DNA from: Paracyclopina nana
Taxonomy: Eukaryota; Arthropoda; Copepoda; Cyclopoida; Cyclopettidae
DNA length: 64,000 nt
NCBI GenBank assembly: GCA_019096065.1
Contig: JAGUCH010000001.1
Coordinates: forward strand, 7,068,001-7,132,000
Direction of reading: 5' to 3'
The position numbers and the translations under genes were made by a program. Under the pieces are notes generated by a model. It searched no databases, was not told the DNA's origin, and saw only the letters and a program-made list of their open reading frames with translations. This document shows positions 46,285-57,685 of this stretch, piece by piece; position 1 is the first letter of the stretch, and every line of letters starts with the position of its first letter.

Positions 46285-46668
46285 AGCTTGTTCTCATAAA
46301 ACTCAGTAAGGCAGGCAGTAAGCAAAGCTAGGCACTTTGGAAGCTCATAACTCAGTAAGTACTGAGCCGATTGGAACCAAATTTGGAGGGATTCATAAGA
46401 GCGTATTGAAGAATCTTCATGCCAATTTTCATCCGGATCGGAGGTCTCTAAGGGGGTGGCTGATTTTTCTCCCTTGCTTAACTGATTTGCCTCACTTTCA
46501 GTAAGGCGGCCTTAGCGTCCTCCGATCCGGATGAAAATTGGCATGAAGATTCTTCAATATGTCCTTATGAATTCCTCCAATTTTGGTTCCAATCGGACGA
46601 GTAGATGCTGAGATATAAGCGCGCAAAGTGCCTTGCTTACCTTATAGAAATGTTTATGAGAACAAGCT
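46285..46668 (-). mobile_element. MITE family A, copy 2 (384 bp)
   Basis: Reverse-oriented copy of the element at 22576-22959, equal in length, with the same AGCTTGTTCTCATAAA termini and the same internal word order. The two differ by scattered substitutions, so they are not a recent duplication. Confidence 0.88.
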
Positions 46669-46702
46669 TATAGGCTCATTATTTTCTGTTTCTTTGATTG
46701 TA

Positions 46703-46930
46703 GGCAGTTCTCATATTGCCGGAAAAAGCTAAGCTAAGGTAAAAATAGCTAAGAAAACGCTCAACATTTAAAGCAAAGCAGCTGCATCTTCAAAATGTTG
46801 AGCGAAATAGCTGATTTGCGTTGGCTAATTTCGCTCAACATTCACAAAAAGCAACTGCTTTGCACTAAATGAGCGTTTGCTTAACTATTTTTAGCTTAGC
46901 TTAGCTATTTCTATCAATATGTGAACGGCC
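46703..46930. mobile_element. MITE family B, copy 1 (228 bp)
   Basis: The ends GGCAGTTCTCATATTG and CAATATGTGAACGGCC are imperfect inverted repeats. Inside, AAACGCTCAACATTTAAAGC recurs inverted, and AATGTTGAGCGAAAT occurs around the centre. A relative lies at 49803-50016. Confidence 0.82.
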
Positions 46931-46983
46931 TTGAGGCATGTCTGCAGTGCAGCGGTTGTTATTTGTTCTTAATTACTATTATA

Positions 46984-47174
46984 AGAGAGAGCGGCAATCA
47001 TCCAACGCACATTGCTGAGCAGATTACAAAGGTCGAAACTCTGGTCGAAGTTCGAAGTCATAGGTGGCGCAATTTTTAGGAAATCAGTCACTCCACCTCG
47101 CCAAGTAAGTTCGACCTTTGCAAATTTTGGAGGGCTCGCGTTGATCTCAGCTAGCCAAGATTGCCGCTCTCTCT
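46984..47174. mobile_element. foldback MITE (191 bp)
   Basis: The termini AGAGAGAGCGGCAATC and GATTGCCGCTCTCTCT are perfect inverted repeats. A second inner pair is AAAGGTCGAA / TTCGACCTTT. The palindromic layout produces an open frame over the element that should not be read as a gene. Confidence 0.8.
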
Positions 47175-48062
47175 GATATTCAGTTGAACTATTATTTACT
47201 GTCATCTCAACCTCGCCTCGCAAAGACGCAGAAACAACTTAAGAAGGGCTTCTCAACTAGTTGAACCAAGAATCGAGTTAACAAATTAAGGGCGAAAATC
47301 CGAAAAGATAATGATCCAATGGCACAAATGTCAGAGCTTAATTTAGCGATTGGGTGGGTGACATTATAAAAAAGTTAGGCGTAGCACCAATGAGGATTAA
47401 CTTCTACCCAAACTATCTTATTAGAAAAGTTAAACATGCCGCTGGGAAAGAGAGCAACGCAATGAAAAAAGTTTTGCGAGGGAAAGATTAATTTGGCCAG
47501 ATGATAATTGTGCTAATAATAACAGCAAGAACAAAAAATCTGGGGCAGTGTAGACTCGGAAATATGAGAATTTTCTTTCCATTTTTGTTTCTGCTAGGAG
47601 CATAACTAATTAATGCTCCCTTAAGATTCAGTATGAGTAATCTGAAGTTGTCAAGATCTGGAGAAATTTTTTCTTTGCTGAGAGCAAACGTGGCAAACTT
47701 TTGTCAAGTTGTTTGCTTCAAAACTTGTTCAGTAGCATCCCACAATCACGAGATGGCCTGTTTGCTTAAGGAACTTTGATTGACTAATTTGCAAATTGCG
47801 ACATGCCTCTTATCAAATCTCATAAAATTTTTTAGAGCTTTTAATTTCGCCTTGCAATAGAGAAAATGCAAAAAGCTACGTAAAATTGACTTGAGTTACA
47901 ATAGCAAGCCAGTTCGTGATGCTTTTGGAAAACAATATATGTTCCTTAAGCCACGTAGAGCTAGTGTTCGAATTTAATCCAGCTCAATTTCATTCTTGTT
48001 TCAAAAAGGCGTCGAGATTGATGTTTTTGATGCTTAAAATAGTTCACGATAAAGCGCTCACC
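47175..48062. other. 5' flank of the dioxygenase gene; no gene recognised
   Basis: AT-rich spacer. The frame that becomes exon 1 of the dioxygenase is open from about 47916, but that part does not look like family sequence. Confidence 0.45.
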
Positions 48063-50406
48063 ATGTTGGAGGTTTCATCAAACATGGAGAAGATTGAGAT
48101 GGAAAAGTGGCGAGAGGATTTGGATCGTCAAGGCTTTCTTGTCCTTGAGGGCGTTCTCAGTGACGAGGAGCTCAACCTTTATTGCGGCCTTTACGAGGAT
48201 TTTATGACTGGAAAATTGGATGCTTCTAACCACCGCCATGACCTCGGCAGCCACGCTCAGCGAAAGGTGGATAATTGTGAAAACATCACTCAAATAATGT
48301 GGCCCAGTCTGTACTTGGGCAATGCTGGCCAATCCCTTACTGACCTAGGAAAAAGCCCAATCCACGCAAAGTCTGCTGAAATTGCCAAATCACTTCTTGG
48401 GGACGACATGGAATTCGACTTTGATATGTTAATCGCCAAGGTAATTTCATAACTGCGTGAACGTGCTTTCAGGCATGGTCAGTAATTTTAAATCCAGCTG
48501 ACTGGTGTAGAAGATTGATTGATTTCTCCCTGAGTATTGACTTTCTTCACGAGAGCAACCGAACTTGGAGCGACGGTGCTGTCAAGCTTTTTGCCTCATG
48601 TATGGAATTGGATAGATTTGTGTCAGCATTAATTTCATCCGATCGTTTGTGTTCCCGGATTTGCCCCGGATGAAACCGTGGATTGAGCGCCTTTCTTGCA
48701 GACTGATTATCATCCGGAGTAAGCGATATGCTCAGATGCTAAGTTTTACCTAGATGGCTGTCGAGATAACATTTGAGTTGTCTCATGAGTGAAAAGTTTT
48801 CTTATCGGCATGATGCTAAAAGTAGCGAGGAGAAAGCACATCACAACATTCTGGATGAGAAGAAAAGGAAAAGTCTGTGTCTCGGCTTGCATTTTTATTA
48901 GCAGAACTACTTCTCTCCGGAATTACTTCTTTTTCTGCTGCTTTCCGGATACAGACCTGTCCGCTCCTCAATGCCGGAAAATAAACACAAATGACCAATC
49001 GGTTAAGCCTTCCTTTTTATTTCAGGAACCCAAGACCGACACCGAAACACCATGGCATTCGGATGAGGCCTACTGGATCGATTTGCCAGACAAAAGGGCA
49101 CTCTCGTTTTGGTTTCCGATGCAAGATGTCAATGTAACAATCAATATCATGGTGCTATATGCAATGATCGCGTTGATTAATTTTCTGCAAGCCTAATTAA
49201 AGCTACATAAAGGAACTCGTTGACATTGATAATAGTCACGCTACTTAGCAATTATGTATTCCCGTTGCTCCTGAGGGAATTTCAATTTTCTGTCGACGTT
49301 ACTTGCCAGCTACTTTTTCGTTAATTAAACCTTCCTCAATAACTCTTTCTCGTTAGGTGGAGAATGGATGTATGTGGTTTGTGCCTGGATCTCATAAAAC
49401 CCCTTTGAAGAAACACAGGCCAACAAAAGACGGAGAGCACGTCCTAATGACTGATGAGGTCACTAATGTAAGATACGAGTCTCGACGCGGTGTACTATCA
49501 CAATTTATGCTATATTTACCATTTGGAGATCTCAAACAAAGGCCACTTCTATTTTTAAAAATATAGATACTCGTCTATCTTGCTCCTACTGCCGCAAAGA
49601 GATGTAGAACTTGTATAGTTGGCATAGGAGGATGATCCAATACTTTAAGGTTGTTTGACTAAACTGTTCCGTCTTGAATACATTATTATTTCATGACTCT
49701 TTCCCCTTTTGAAGCGTATCGAGATTGATAAGGTTATCCTAATCTACTAAATATGCAAATCTTAGCCATCATGCTAAAAACGGTGTCGATGCCGGATTTT
49801 TAGGCCGTTCACATATTTCCTGAATTAGCTAAGTAAGGTAAAAAAACCTTAGCAAGCGCTCAACATTTAAAGCAAATCAGCTGGTTTTTTTGTGAATGTT
49901 GAGCGAAATAAGGTAACGAAAACCAGTTATTTCGATCAACATTCGCTTGAAATGTTGAGCGTTTTCTAAGCTATTTTAACCTTAACTTAACTTTTTCACG
50001 CAATATTTGAATGGTCTTTTATTGTAGTAAAGAATTCTGACAAGATGTACAGAAATTGCTTTATCGAAGATGTCCTAGTTGTCCTTTATGCCACACTGAG
50101 GTTATTTTTTGTTTGGCATTTATCTTTTTCCTATTTGGCCTCAGCAGGAAAATGCAAAATATTTAATATGCTTCTTCACAGGTTGACGGTGTTGCCATGC
50201 CAGTGAAACGCGGAGGGTGCACTGTACACACTGGTCGTACTTTGCATTACGCAGGAGGAAACAAAACCGACAAATCCCGACGAGCGTACATTGTCAACTT
50301 TCGTCCAAAGGCCATGGTTGACTATGAACGCCAACACAATTACGATCACGGAAAAGCTAGTTTTTCAGATGCAAAACTTAAAGGGAAAATCCACGCACAA
50401 CTGTAA
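48063..50406 (+). CDS. phytanoyl-CoA dioxygenase (PhyH) family protein
   Basis: Predicted non-haem Fe(II)/2-oxoglutarate-dependent oxygenase; the substrate is unknown. Exons: 48063-48440, 49026-49133, 49357-49467 and 50182-50406, all phase 0, totalling 822 nt (273 aa). Seen: the PhyH opening REDLDRQGFLVLEGVLSDEE; the iron-binding H-x-D as His137 and Asp139 in ETPWHSDEAYW; the core ENGCMWFVPGSHK; and the second iron-binding His221 in TLHYAGGN with Arg232 eleven residues on, the 2-oxoglutarate-binding spacing of human PHYH. All catalytic positions are therefore present. The start at 48063 was chosen for its CACC-ATG context; the frame stays open upstream to about 47916 without family similarity. 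No peroxisomal PTS1 tripeptide at the C-terminus (HAQL), so a cytosolic location is possible. The last intron carries a family B MITE. Confidence 0.88.
49803..50016. mobile_element. MITE family B, copy 2, inside a dioxygenase intron (214 bp)
   Basis: The left end GGCCGTTCACATATT matches, in inverted form, the right end of the copy at 46703-46930. The right end AATATTTGAATGGTC is a diverged inverted copy. The inner words GCTCAACATTTAAAGCAAA and AATGTTGAGCGAAAT are shared. TTTTA occurs just outside both ends and may be the target duplication. Confidence 0.82.
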
Positions 50407-52577
50407 ATTAGCCAATAACAATGGTAATGTATATGTATCACAGATTTATTGGTCGTCGGCATCTCAGAATGCAGCTAAGCTAGTTGTAGTATGCTGTGGT
50501 GTATCCATTATTTAGGAGTTAACCTCCGCCGGACTCCCATTGCAGCTCCATGAAATATCTCAGCATCACCTCAGTGATGTATCCACTTGTCACAATTTCA
50601 AGCTTTAGTCTCAGATCGAACAGGACCTTCCACATCGTTTTGCTCGTTCACATTTTTTGCTGCCCACTTGTTTGTCTCGCTAGCGCTAAGCCTCGACTAC
50701 AAGAGCACTGCTGCTGTATATAGCATTGCAGGCCCAATCAGCTCAGCCTGTAAATGTCAGGCGAGCACACTGGGGGAAAGCGTAATTCCGAAAAAAGGGA
50801 CCCATAAATGTCCAACCACATGCTCGCGTCAGTAATTTAGAAACTGGAAACTGGTGCTAAAGGGGGAATTTGAGCGTCTTAAGGGCCATAGTGCTACAGT
50901 GTGGCTTTGCTGAAAGTTGCAGCTAGTGCTGGTGCGCTCGTTTTCTGATCTGACCGCGTTTTCAAGCCCCACTATGTATTGCTCGTTTTGCGCACATGTG
51001 TATGTGCTGAATGTATCTACATCGACGCATTTGAGATATTTTTCAAAGCACTTCCAAGCAGAAACGTGGGGGGAGAAATGCTTATTTTGATTGCCTCATT
51101 TTCAAGCCTGAGTTGAATACTTGATCAAAAATAAAGTTGGCACCGATTGCATAAAGCTTCGAGGAATAAACTTTACGTTATGATAAATGCGTTCTATTGA
51201 TCAGGGGGTCGAGGCCAGACTATGGCAAACATCAATAAGTCTTTATATGAAGAAAAAATGTTTCTATGGGGGTACTATGCATTCTTAGATGCAGATCCGA
51301 CTGGGCGGAGTGCAAATAAATGCCTTCTGCACCATCATTCGGGAACAATGTAGGAAAAAATCTGACGTTATGCTATTACTCGTGAAGGTATAAAAAATGT
51401 AGAAAAACGCTGCTACAAATTACATTCATTTGCATTCTGCTTTGCCCTGAGAAACGAGGCCTGGAATTTCCCATATAATTTATCGGAAGGCTGCTATTTG
51501 TTTAACAGCATTAAAAGAAGGCTATTTTTAGCGCTTAATGGGCATTTCTTTTTCTGAACTAAATGCAGTTGTTTGAATACTAATTGTTTTCCCTGAGCCA
51601 TAGCAAATACTTTGTTGATTACTGCCTCTTTTTGTAATTACAATAAACAGGGTAGGATACTTAAGAAGGTTTGGTTTGCCTTTCGTAAGCACCTCTTGCG
51701 CATAAATCATTACATCATCTTTCCATCCAGAAGCTCTTAGGCAAACAAGGTGCACACGGAGGGAGCAAAATGATTGACTCATTCGTGACAACAAATTGGC
51801 TATTTTTAAAGGCATTCTCAAAAAACTTTTATACCGAAGAGCACGTGGAAAACGTGCAACAGATGTACTTCTTGGTACACTACACTCCTCGGAAAACGAT
51901 GGCCTGAATCCATTTCAAATAAGCTGGGCGTTTCTGACAGGCACAGCCGATTCTCGTGGAAAATGGGCAATAAACCCGCGTACAAATGCGCAGCAGTGGG
52001 CATCAATTTTGGCCTCAAAGTGTCTTTGGATTGCTGTGTAGGAATTTTCCTGTCATCAACAACGCGCACGCACAACTGACCTTGATGATTTGCCAGGCTA
52101 TGACAGATTAATTGAAGCTCCAGCAGAGACGAACCAGTAATCAGTAAATGGCATCTTTTATTCCAAAGGCTTTTATGCTACTAGTGTGCTCACAATTTCT
52201 TGACAGAGTAGCAGTAGCAAGTACATTGTGCACTGTGTGTGATTGTTTTCGGAGGACAACAATAAAACTGGAACATTGCCGACTAGCGAAAAAGGAAAGG
52301 AAAGATGCTTACGTTGTAGCGCAGTAGTAAGTTGCGTGTACTATTTGAAGAAAGGGAAGGTTGCTCTTGTTTTGGTTCTAGTACAGTTACGTCAAGTCAT
52401 TATAATATTAATAATTTCTCTTCTTCTGCATGTAATTTATGTACAATTGTTGTTGCTGCTCTTTGGCACTACAGTGATCTAGCAGTAATACATGTGTCCC
52501 AATTTGTAAGTACTCTTCTTCTTCTGTTCTTGAGCGTGAAATTCAAAAATAAGGGAAAGTTGTTCCTCTATTGCAAT
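50407..52577. other. spacer between the dioxygenase and TRIM genes; no gene recognised
   Basis: The spacer holds the 3' ends of two convergent genes. There are several short open frames on both strands (near 50590-50835, 51528-51821 and 51796-52041); none shows a known motif. Confidence 0.45.
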
Positions 52578-55500
52578 TTAAAAGTATCTATATTTGCGCA
52601 CGCAGTCATTGCCGATGTCAACGACGACCAGGTGCCTCTCCTGCATCACAGCCAATCCCGTCGGTCTCTTCATTTTGCATCCGTGCGAATCAATCACTGA
52701 GTAGAGGCTGCCCGTATCCAACTTGAACACCTGAATGAAAGACCTAGCCTTTTCGGTTCTCGTGGCCAGCAAGAAGCCGTTGTTGTCGCACACCAGCCCA
52801 CCGTAGCGGCCTTTGCCCTTGCCCTGGGGAAAGATTTCGCGCACAAAGTCACCGGATGAATTGAACACCTGAATCCTCGAGTCAGCGACCAAAATGTCTC
52901 CCGAGGGGGCCACGGTCACCGCAGAGATATCTTTGAACTGGCCACGCCCATTGCCGCGACTCCCGATCGTCCTCTGGAGCTTGCCAGAGGTCTCGAAGAC
53001 TAGAACGGAGCCTAACCCGTTGTCTGCCACGACAACGTTGTCGTTCAAGTCGAGTGCGATGTCGATGGGCTCCTTGAAATCGTCGTGTGTGAAGCAACCT
53101 AGAGTAAATTTCCCCGTGTGAGACAACGAATGAAAAATTTGAGCATGAAACCTACCGATGGTATTTCCGTCCAGGGTCATCTCGGTGACAGTCTTGGTCC
53201 TCCAGTTGATGACCATGAGGCTGTCACCACTCGAGCCCATACAGACGCCGGTCGCAGATCGGCCCTCCAATCCTTCGTTGCTGATGTGATCGATAAAGTC
53301 GAGATTAGAGGAGAGCTTCTTGATCCTCGAGTTGCCGGTGTCGATAACGTAAACCTGGCCTCGCCCATCCACGGTGACATTGCAGGGCTGCATGAAGCCG
53401 GTTTCTTTGGCACCGCGGCTGCCGAAGGAGATGAGGGGCGGATTGTGATCCGTGACATCGAAGAAAAGAGGGCAGTCTTTGACAGGTCGGTCAAAAATCA
53501 GAACCTAAGATGATACGCGATGAAATCTGCTGCCACATTGATGTATGCTCACAAACAAACCTTAAGGCAGTAAGTTCCCGGACGGTGGGCTGTGAATTTC
53601 ACTTCGTAAGAGCCATCATCTTTGTCCTTGACATCTGTCGGAACACGTTCGCCCTTATCGTCCACAACTATAACAAAAGAAGAGATTTGAATGAAAATTC
53701 TCTAATGACACCGTAAGGCCACCTACCGATTGCAGTGACAGGATCTCCTCCATGGGTCTGCTGCTCCCCGTCGTAGTTGACTGTGGTCAATCGGGCGCCC
53801 ATCTCCAGATTGGCGATGGCCGTGTCCATCGTCACCCTGCACAGAGACGGGAACGTCTTGGACGTCTTGATTTCGCCCATGTTCAGGACCAAGTCGCCCA
53901 ACTGCTGATTGAGATCGTCAGTCTGCTCCATCAGAAATTCGATGTACGAATTCTCGCGAGGCTCGGACAACGTCGAGACCATGTCGAGCTTGCAATTCAG
54001 GTCCGATATCTTTTTGGTGATGTTGCGGACCTCCACTTGGTGTTGCATGGCAGCGACGTCGGAGTCGACTTTGGCCTTCTCAGCCTTGATGATGTTGAGT
54101 TGATCGTCCAGGATCTTCCTTTTCTCGTCGCGCTTGAGCTTGACCTGAGTGAGCACTTCTTGGCGCTTGGCTTCAATCGTCTCCAATATGGCTTGGTAGC
54201 TTGCATTGACCTTTTCGAAGGCCGAGTCCGCATTGTGATCCAGCCTGGAAGATCCGGAATGGTGCGTGGTTGGGTCAATTAAAGAGAGAAAAATACCTGT
54301 GGATCTCGGCGTTGACAATCTCTGTCGCCTCATCGAGCTTGCCCGTGCACTCATTGGCCTTATAAATAAGAATCTCAGACATTCGTTTGATGGCGATGGA
54401 AAAAGGGATCACGGTGTGGTCTGCCGTGCTGGATGCAATCACGTGGGTGGGGCTGTTGTTTCCGCTGTCTGTGCCCCCGCTGTGCGTAGGAGAACCCAAG
54501 GGGGGCTTGTGTGTGCCCCCCGTGCACAGTGTGCAAAACACTGTGTCGCAAGTCTCGCAGAAGAGCAGCTCCTATGGAAAACAAAAAACGTCATTGAAGC
54601 AATCAAATACTCTCAGCAAGGCAAGGTTGGGAAAATAATGAGCGCAACTGCGAAGCTCTTTATCAGATTGCATTTGCTGGGCGAAAATCGGAATCTTTCG
54701 AGGTTAAATCAACAATGACTTGGGAAATGAATAGTTGTTGTCAAAATAGCGAATTTCAAGGAAAAAGTCTCAGATTAAGAAACACGCTTTCTTATCTTTC
54801 AGCTTGGTCAAACCGAATGTATTTAATTCCAAGGCTAATTTATAATGAAGGTTGCCCAATAAGCTGGTAGTTTTTTCATCGTTGCGTGCGCATGTTTTTG
54901 CTTTGGGTGCCCAATGGCGATTTCAATAAGGCTCATGAATGCAGCTTTGCTCATCAACATCACCGCTGCTGACCACAAGCTTGCATTTTTTAGCCGCTTT
55001 AAAGTAGCAAAAAGTGGCCTCGAGTGCCATCAAAAGGGTGCTTATTCGTGACAGAGAGAGAAAAAAAGTGGACTCAAATTCTCAAGCGAGTTCTCAGCGC
55101 TTAGGGGCATCCTCGAATTTCGAGATCATTAAGCAGGTTCAGAAAAAGCATCATTAAAATTCCCAAATCATCAAGACGAATGTCAACCATTAAAGCTGGA
55201 GTGTTTATCTTTGCCACAGCTGGCAAAAACAACAATAATCAAAGCCGGAAGGTGTTGTTGAGCAAAACCCCTGAAGCACCTAAAGTTAGAAGCTTGCGAC
55301 TAGAAAAACATCAAGGTATGTGGTAATAGCGGGGGTGGAATCCGATAACAATCCGCTTGACATGGCTGCTTTTGATCAATAATTGAACAAAGCAACTATC
55401 AGGCAATTGGTTGAATTAAAAACCGCCTTCATCTGCCAGTTTTCGAGTCAACAAAGAAGAAAGTGAGGGTAGTGTTATCTGTGAGAATTGTCATGAATTT

Positions 55501-56913
55501 GAGCTGCATTGTCAACATCCGCTGCTCCTCTTAAATAAGCACAAATGTTTACCAGCACGTGTGAAATCCTAAGCCTGTGTTTTCGACACTTGCAACCAAA
55601 AAATTAGTACAACAAAAGCCTCGATCGTCAATTGTTTTCAATTAAAAGGAAACGATTCCGGATCAGAGAGCAGTTTAAAGTAATCAAGGTTGCCTAGAAC
55701 TTTGACTTGCTCCACACAACGTTTCAAGGTGTCATGAAACAAGCCCTAGTCGATTTTTTCATTTCAACCCAGCCTTGGCAGGTTAACGCACGATTTTCCC
55801 ATTTTGAAATAACCACACAACGTGTATGCACAGCGATGTAGTACGTACTTGGGTCTGATGGGTGGAACATTTGGGAATTACTTCACGGCGTTGCCTCGCC
55901 ATCAAGTCCAGAAGTTGGTTGACAATAAAAGAAGGGGGCAGCGCCGAAACCCCACCCCTGGGGATAGTGATCAATTCCCGACATATTGGACACCGAAACT
56001 GCCCCGTATCTCGGGCAAAGGTGGCGACAATTCGATCCAAGCATTGCAGGCACACAGTGTGGGAACAAGGCAGAATTTTGGGTGTGTGTTCGCCTCCATC
56101 ATACATACCTAAAAAGTAGGATGGAGAAAATGCGTTAAAATATCGAATTAAAGCAGCAGTACACAGAGGAAACACCCTACATTAGTGTGTATTTTTAAAA
56201 CTTCTCCTCTTACCTGATTTCCTGCCGTTCACTAATATGATGGCGGAGCAGCAACAGGAGAGGAGAAAAATGTTAATTCTAAAGCTATTTTTAATTAGGT
56301 GCTGAATTGCGACTAAAAATAGACCTTGGATACGTAGTAGGCCTCGAAGCAGTTCTACTTGAGAGGAGAACCCTTCGTGAAAATTGCTCATGGCGTGCTC
56401 TACAAAGTGGTGAGAGCTTACATCAGCTGTAAATCTCTGCAGCCATAAATCGGTAATGATGAAATTATGATTTGAGAATTCATCACACAGAATCTCTGAT
56501 AAATGTAGTGGAACATATTTGCTCTGGACGAATAATTCATCACTTGTCCCACCACAATTGCCAACTTTCAAGAGTGCTTATTTTTGACGTGAATCAAAAA
56601 TAATAATTTCTCTCGTAGAAAGATAAGTGAGGAAAAATGTTAATTGTCATGATGATGAAGAAGACTTGGAAGAAGAAAAGGTTAATTTGGGGGGTAGTTG
56701 ACTCCTCAAGGTAGAACAATTTTACAGTCATTAATCATTCTTAAAAAACACACCCATTTGAGAGAAAATCATGTTTTGTGTGTTGTGTTCTGCTGGGCTT
56801 AAAGGCAAAAATCACTTACAAAGGCAGGTTCCACATGTGAGAAAAGACTCGTTGAAGTCTTCGTAATCGATGGACACGGTTTCGACGAGTGTGGAACTCA
56901 TGTTTTTCATCAT
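52578..56913 (-). CDS. TRIM2/TRIM3-type RING, B-box, coiled-coil, filamin and NHL protein
   Basis: Probable E3 ubiquitin ligase. Minus-strand exons: 56820-56932 (ATG at 56913, 56910 or 56901), 55849-56108, 54297-54571, 53727-54244, 53561-53667, 53156-53504 and 52578-53098. From the ATG at 56901 the protein is 703 aa, with all phases agreeing. Domains: C3HC4 RING with Cys23, 26, 42, 47, 50, 67, 70 and His44 (split between exons 1 and 2 after the second Cys); B-box from about residue 115 (LLFCETCDTVFCTLC); coiled coil about 206-340; filamin/Ig-like domain across exons 5-6 (VPTDVKDKDDGSYEVKF); then NHL repeats such as GQVYVIDTGNSRIKK and DILVADSRIQVF, ending VRKYRYF. This order is that of TRIM2/TRIM3; nematode NHL-1 is similar. 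An upstream exon is possible, because the first exon opens at a good acceptor (TTTCAG) before the ATGs. Confidence 0.92.
54572..55848. other. intron of the TRIM gene; nothing recognised
   Basis: Non-coding by inspection. No bounded repeat or RNA gene seen. Confidence 0.6.
56109..56819. other. intron of the TRIM gene between the two halves of the RING
   Basis: Non-coding by inspection. The minus-strand open frame at 56182-56571 has no recognised motif and is not needed to keep phase between the flanking exons. Confidence 0.55.
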
Positions 56914-56932
56914 AGCTTGTCGGTACTCAGAC

Positions 56933-57685
56933 CTGAAAGAGAAGCAAAAAGTTTTTTATTAATCAGTACTATAACAGCCCTTTTGTCAGCATCAAATTAC
57001 AAGCTACGACTCTCCCCTCAAGGGGCTTGAAACTAAAATTACATCCCCATTCATTATGTGCAATTTCTCGCAGAAGAAGAGGGCATGGTTAAAACAAAAT
57101 TTGGAACGAGATCGAGCCTTCCCCCTAGCTTGATTGAGCTTCATGTGATGTCATTACAATCTCATCGAGAGAGCAGTGTACCCCAGATCAATTTTGCTAA
57201 TAACCCCGAACTGCTTCAGGCTGATGATGACTAATGAGGTCATGATGGCCAGATCAGCACTAAGCAGCATTCTTGCATGTGGTGACCTTCATTAGGCAAA
57301 TGCGCATCTCCACATGATATTTTGCTAGCTAGCTAAACTAATTCAAGCGTATCATTAAAGAAAGAATGCAATATCTGATTGCTATTTTACAGTTTTTTAG
57401 CTGGCAAGATTCATTCAGGGTTTTAAACATTTACAGCCTGTATTTAAGACTGCCATAATAGTAGTTCCATAATTTCAGCAGCTCCAACAAGTGGTCATCT
57501 CGCAATGGCTTTAAAAAAAGTATCACGTTTAAGGCTGAAGTCTATTACAGCAAATTACGGGGTCATTGAGTTAAGCCATCTTGCTTCTAAGTGGAGGTTT
57601 TAGTAGTTAAGAATTTCAAAACAATTCTCTCACTGTCAGTAATGTTTTGGCATTTTCTCACTCCAGGGGGTGAAAAATCAATGAG
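56933..57685. other. region upstream of the TRIM coding start; no gene recognised
   Basis: An upstream exon or intron of the TRIM gene is expected, since 56932 follows a splice acceptor. I could not place the exon. Confidence 0.4.

Noticed and set aside
46969-47223. 84-residue minus-strand open frame
   Set aside because: It coincides with a foldback MITE and has no protein motif.
47916-48062. 49-residue N-terminal extension of the dioxygenase
   Set aside because: Not similar to the family; the ATG at 48063 has a better start context and gives the usual PhyH N-terminus.
51528-52075. Possible small gene on either strand downstream of the dioxygenase
   Set aside because: The frames overlap antisense to each other and neither shows a domain, signal peptide or splice partner.
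53752-54282. 176-residue plus-strand open frame
   Set aside because: Antisense of the TRIM coiled-coil exon; codon bias of the real exon keeps the opposite strand open.
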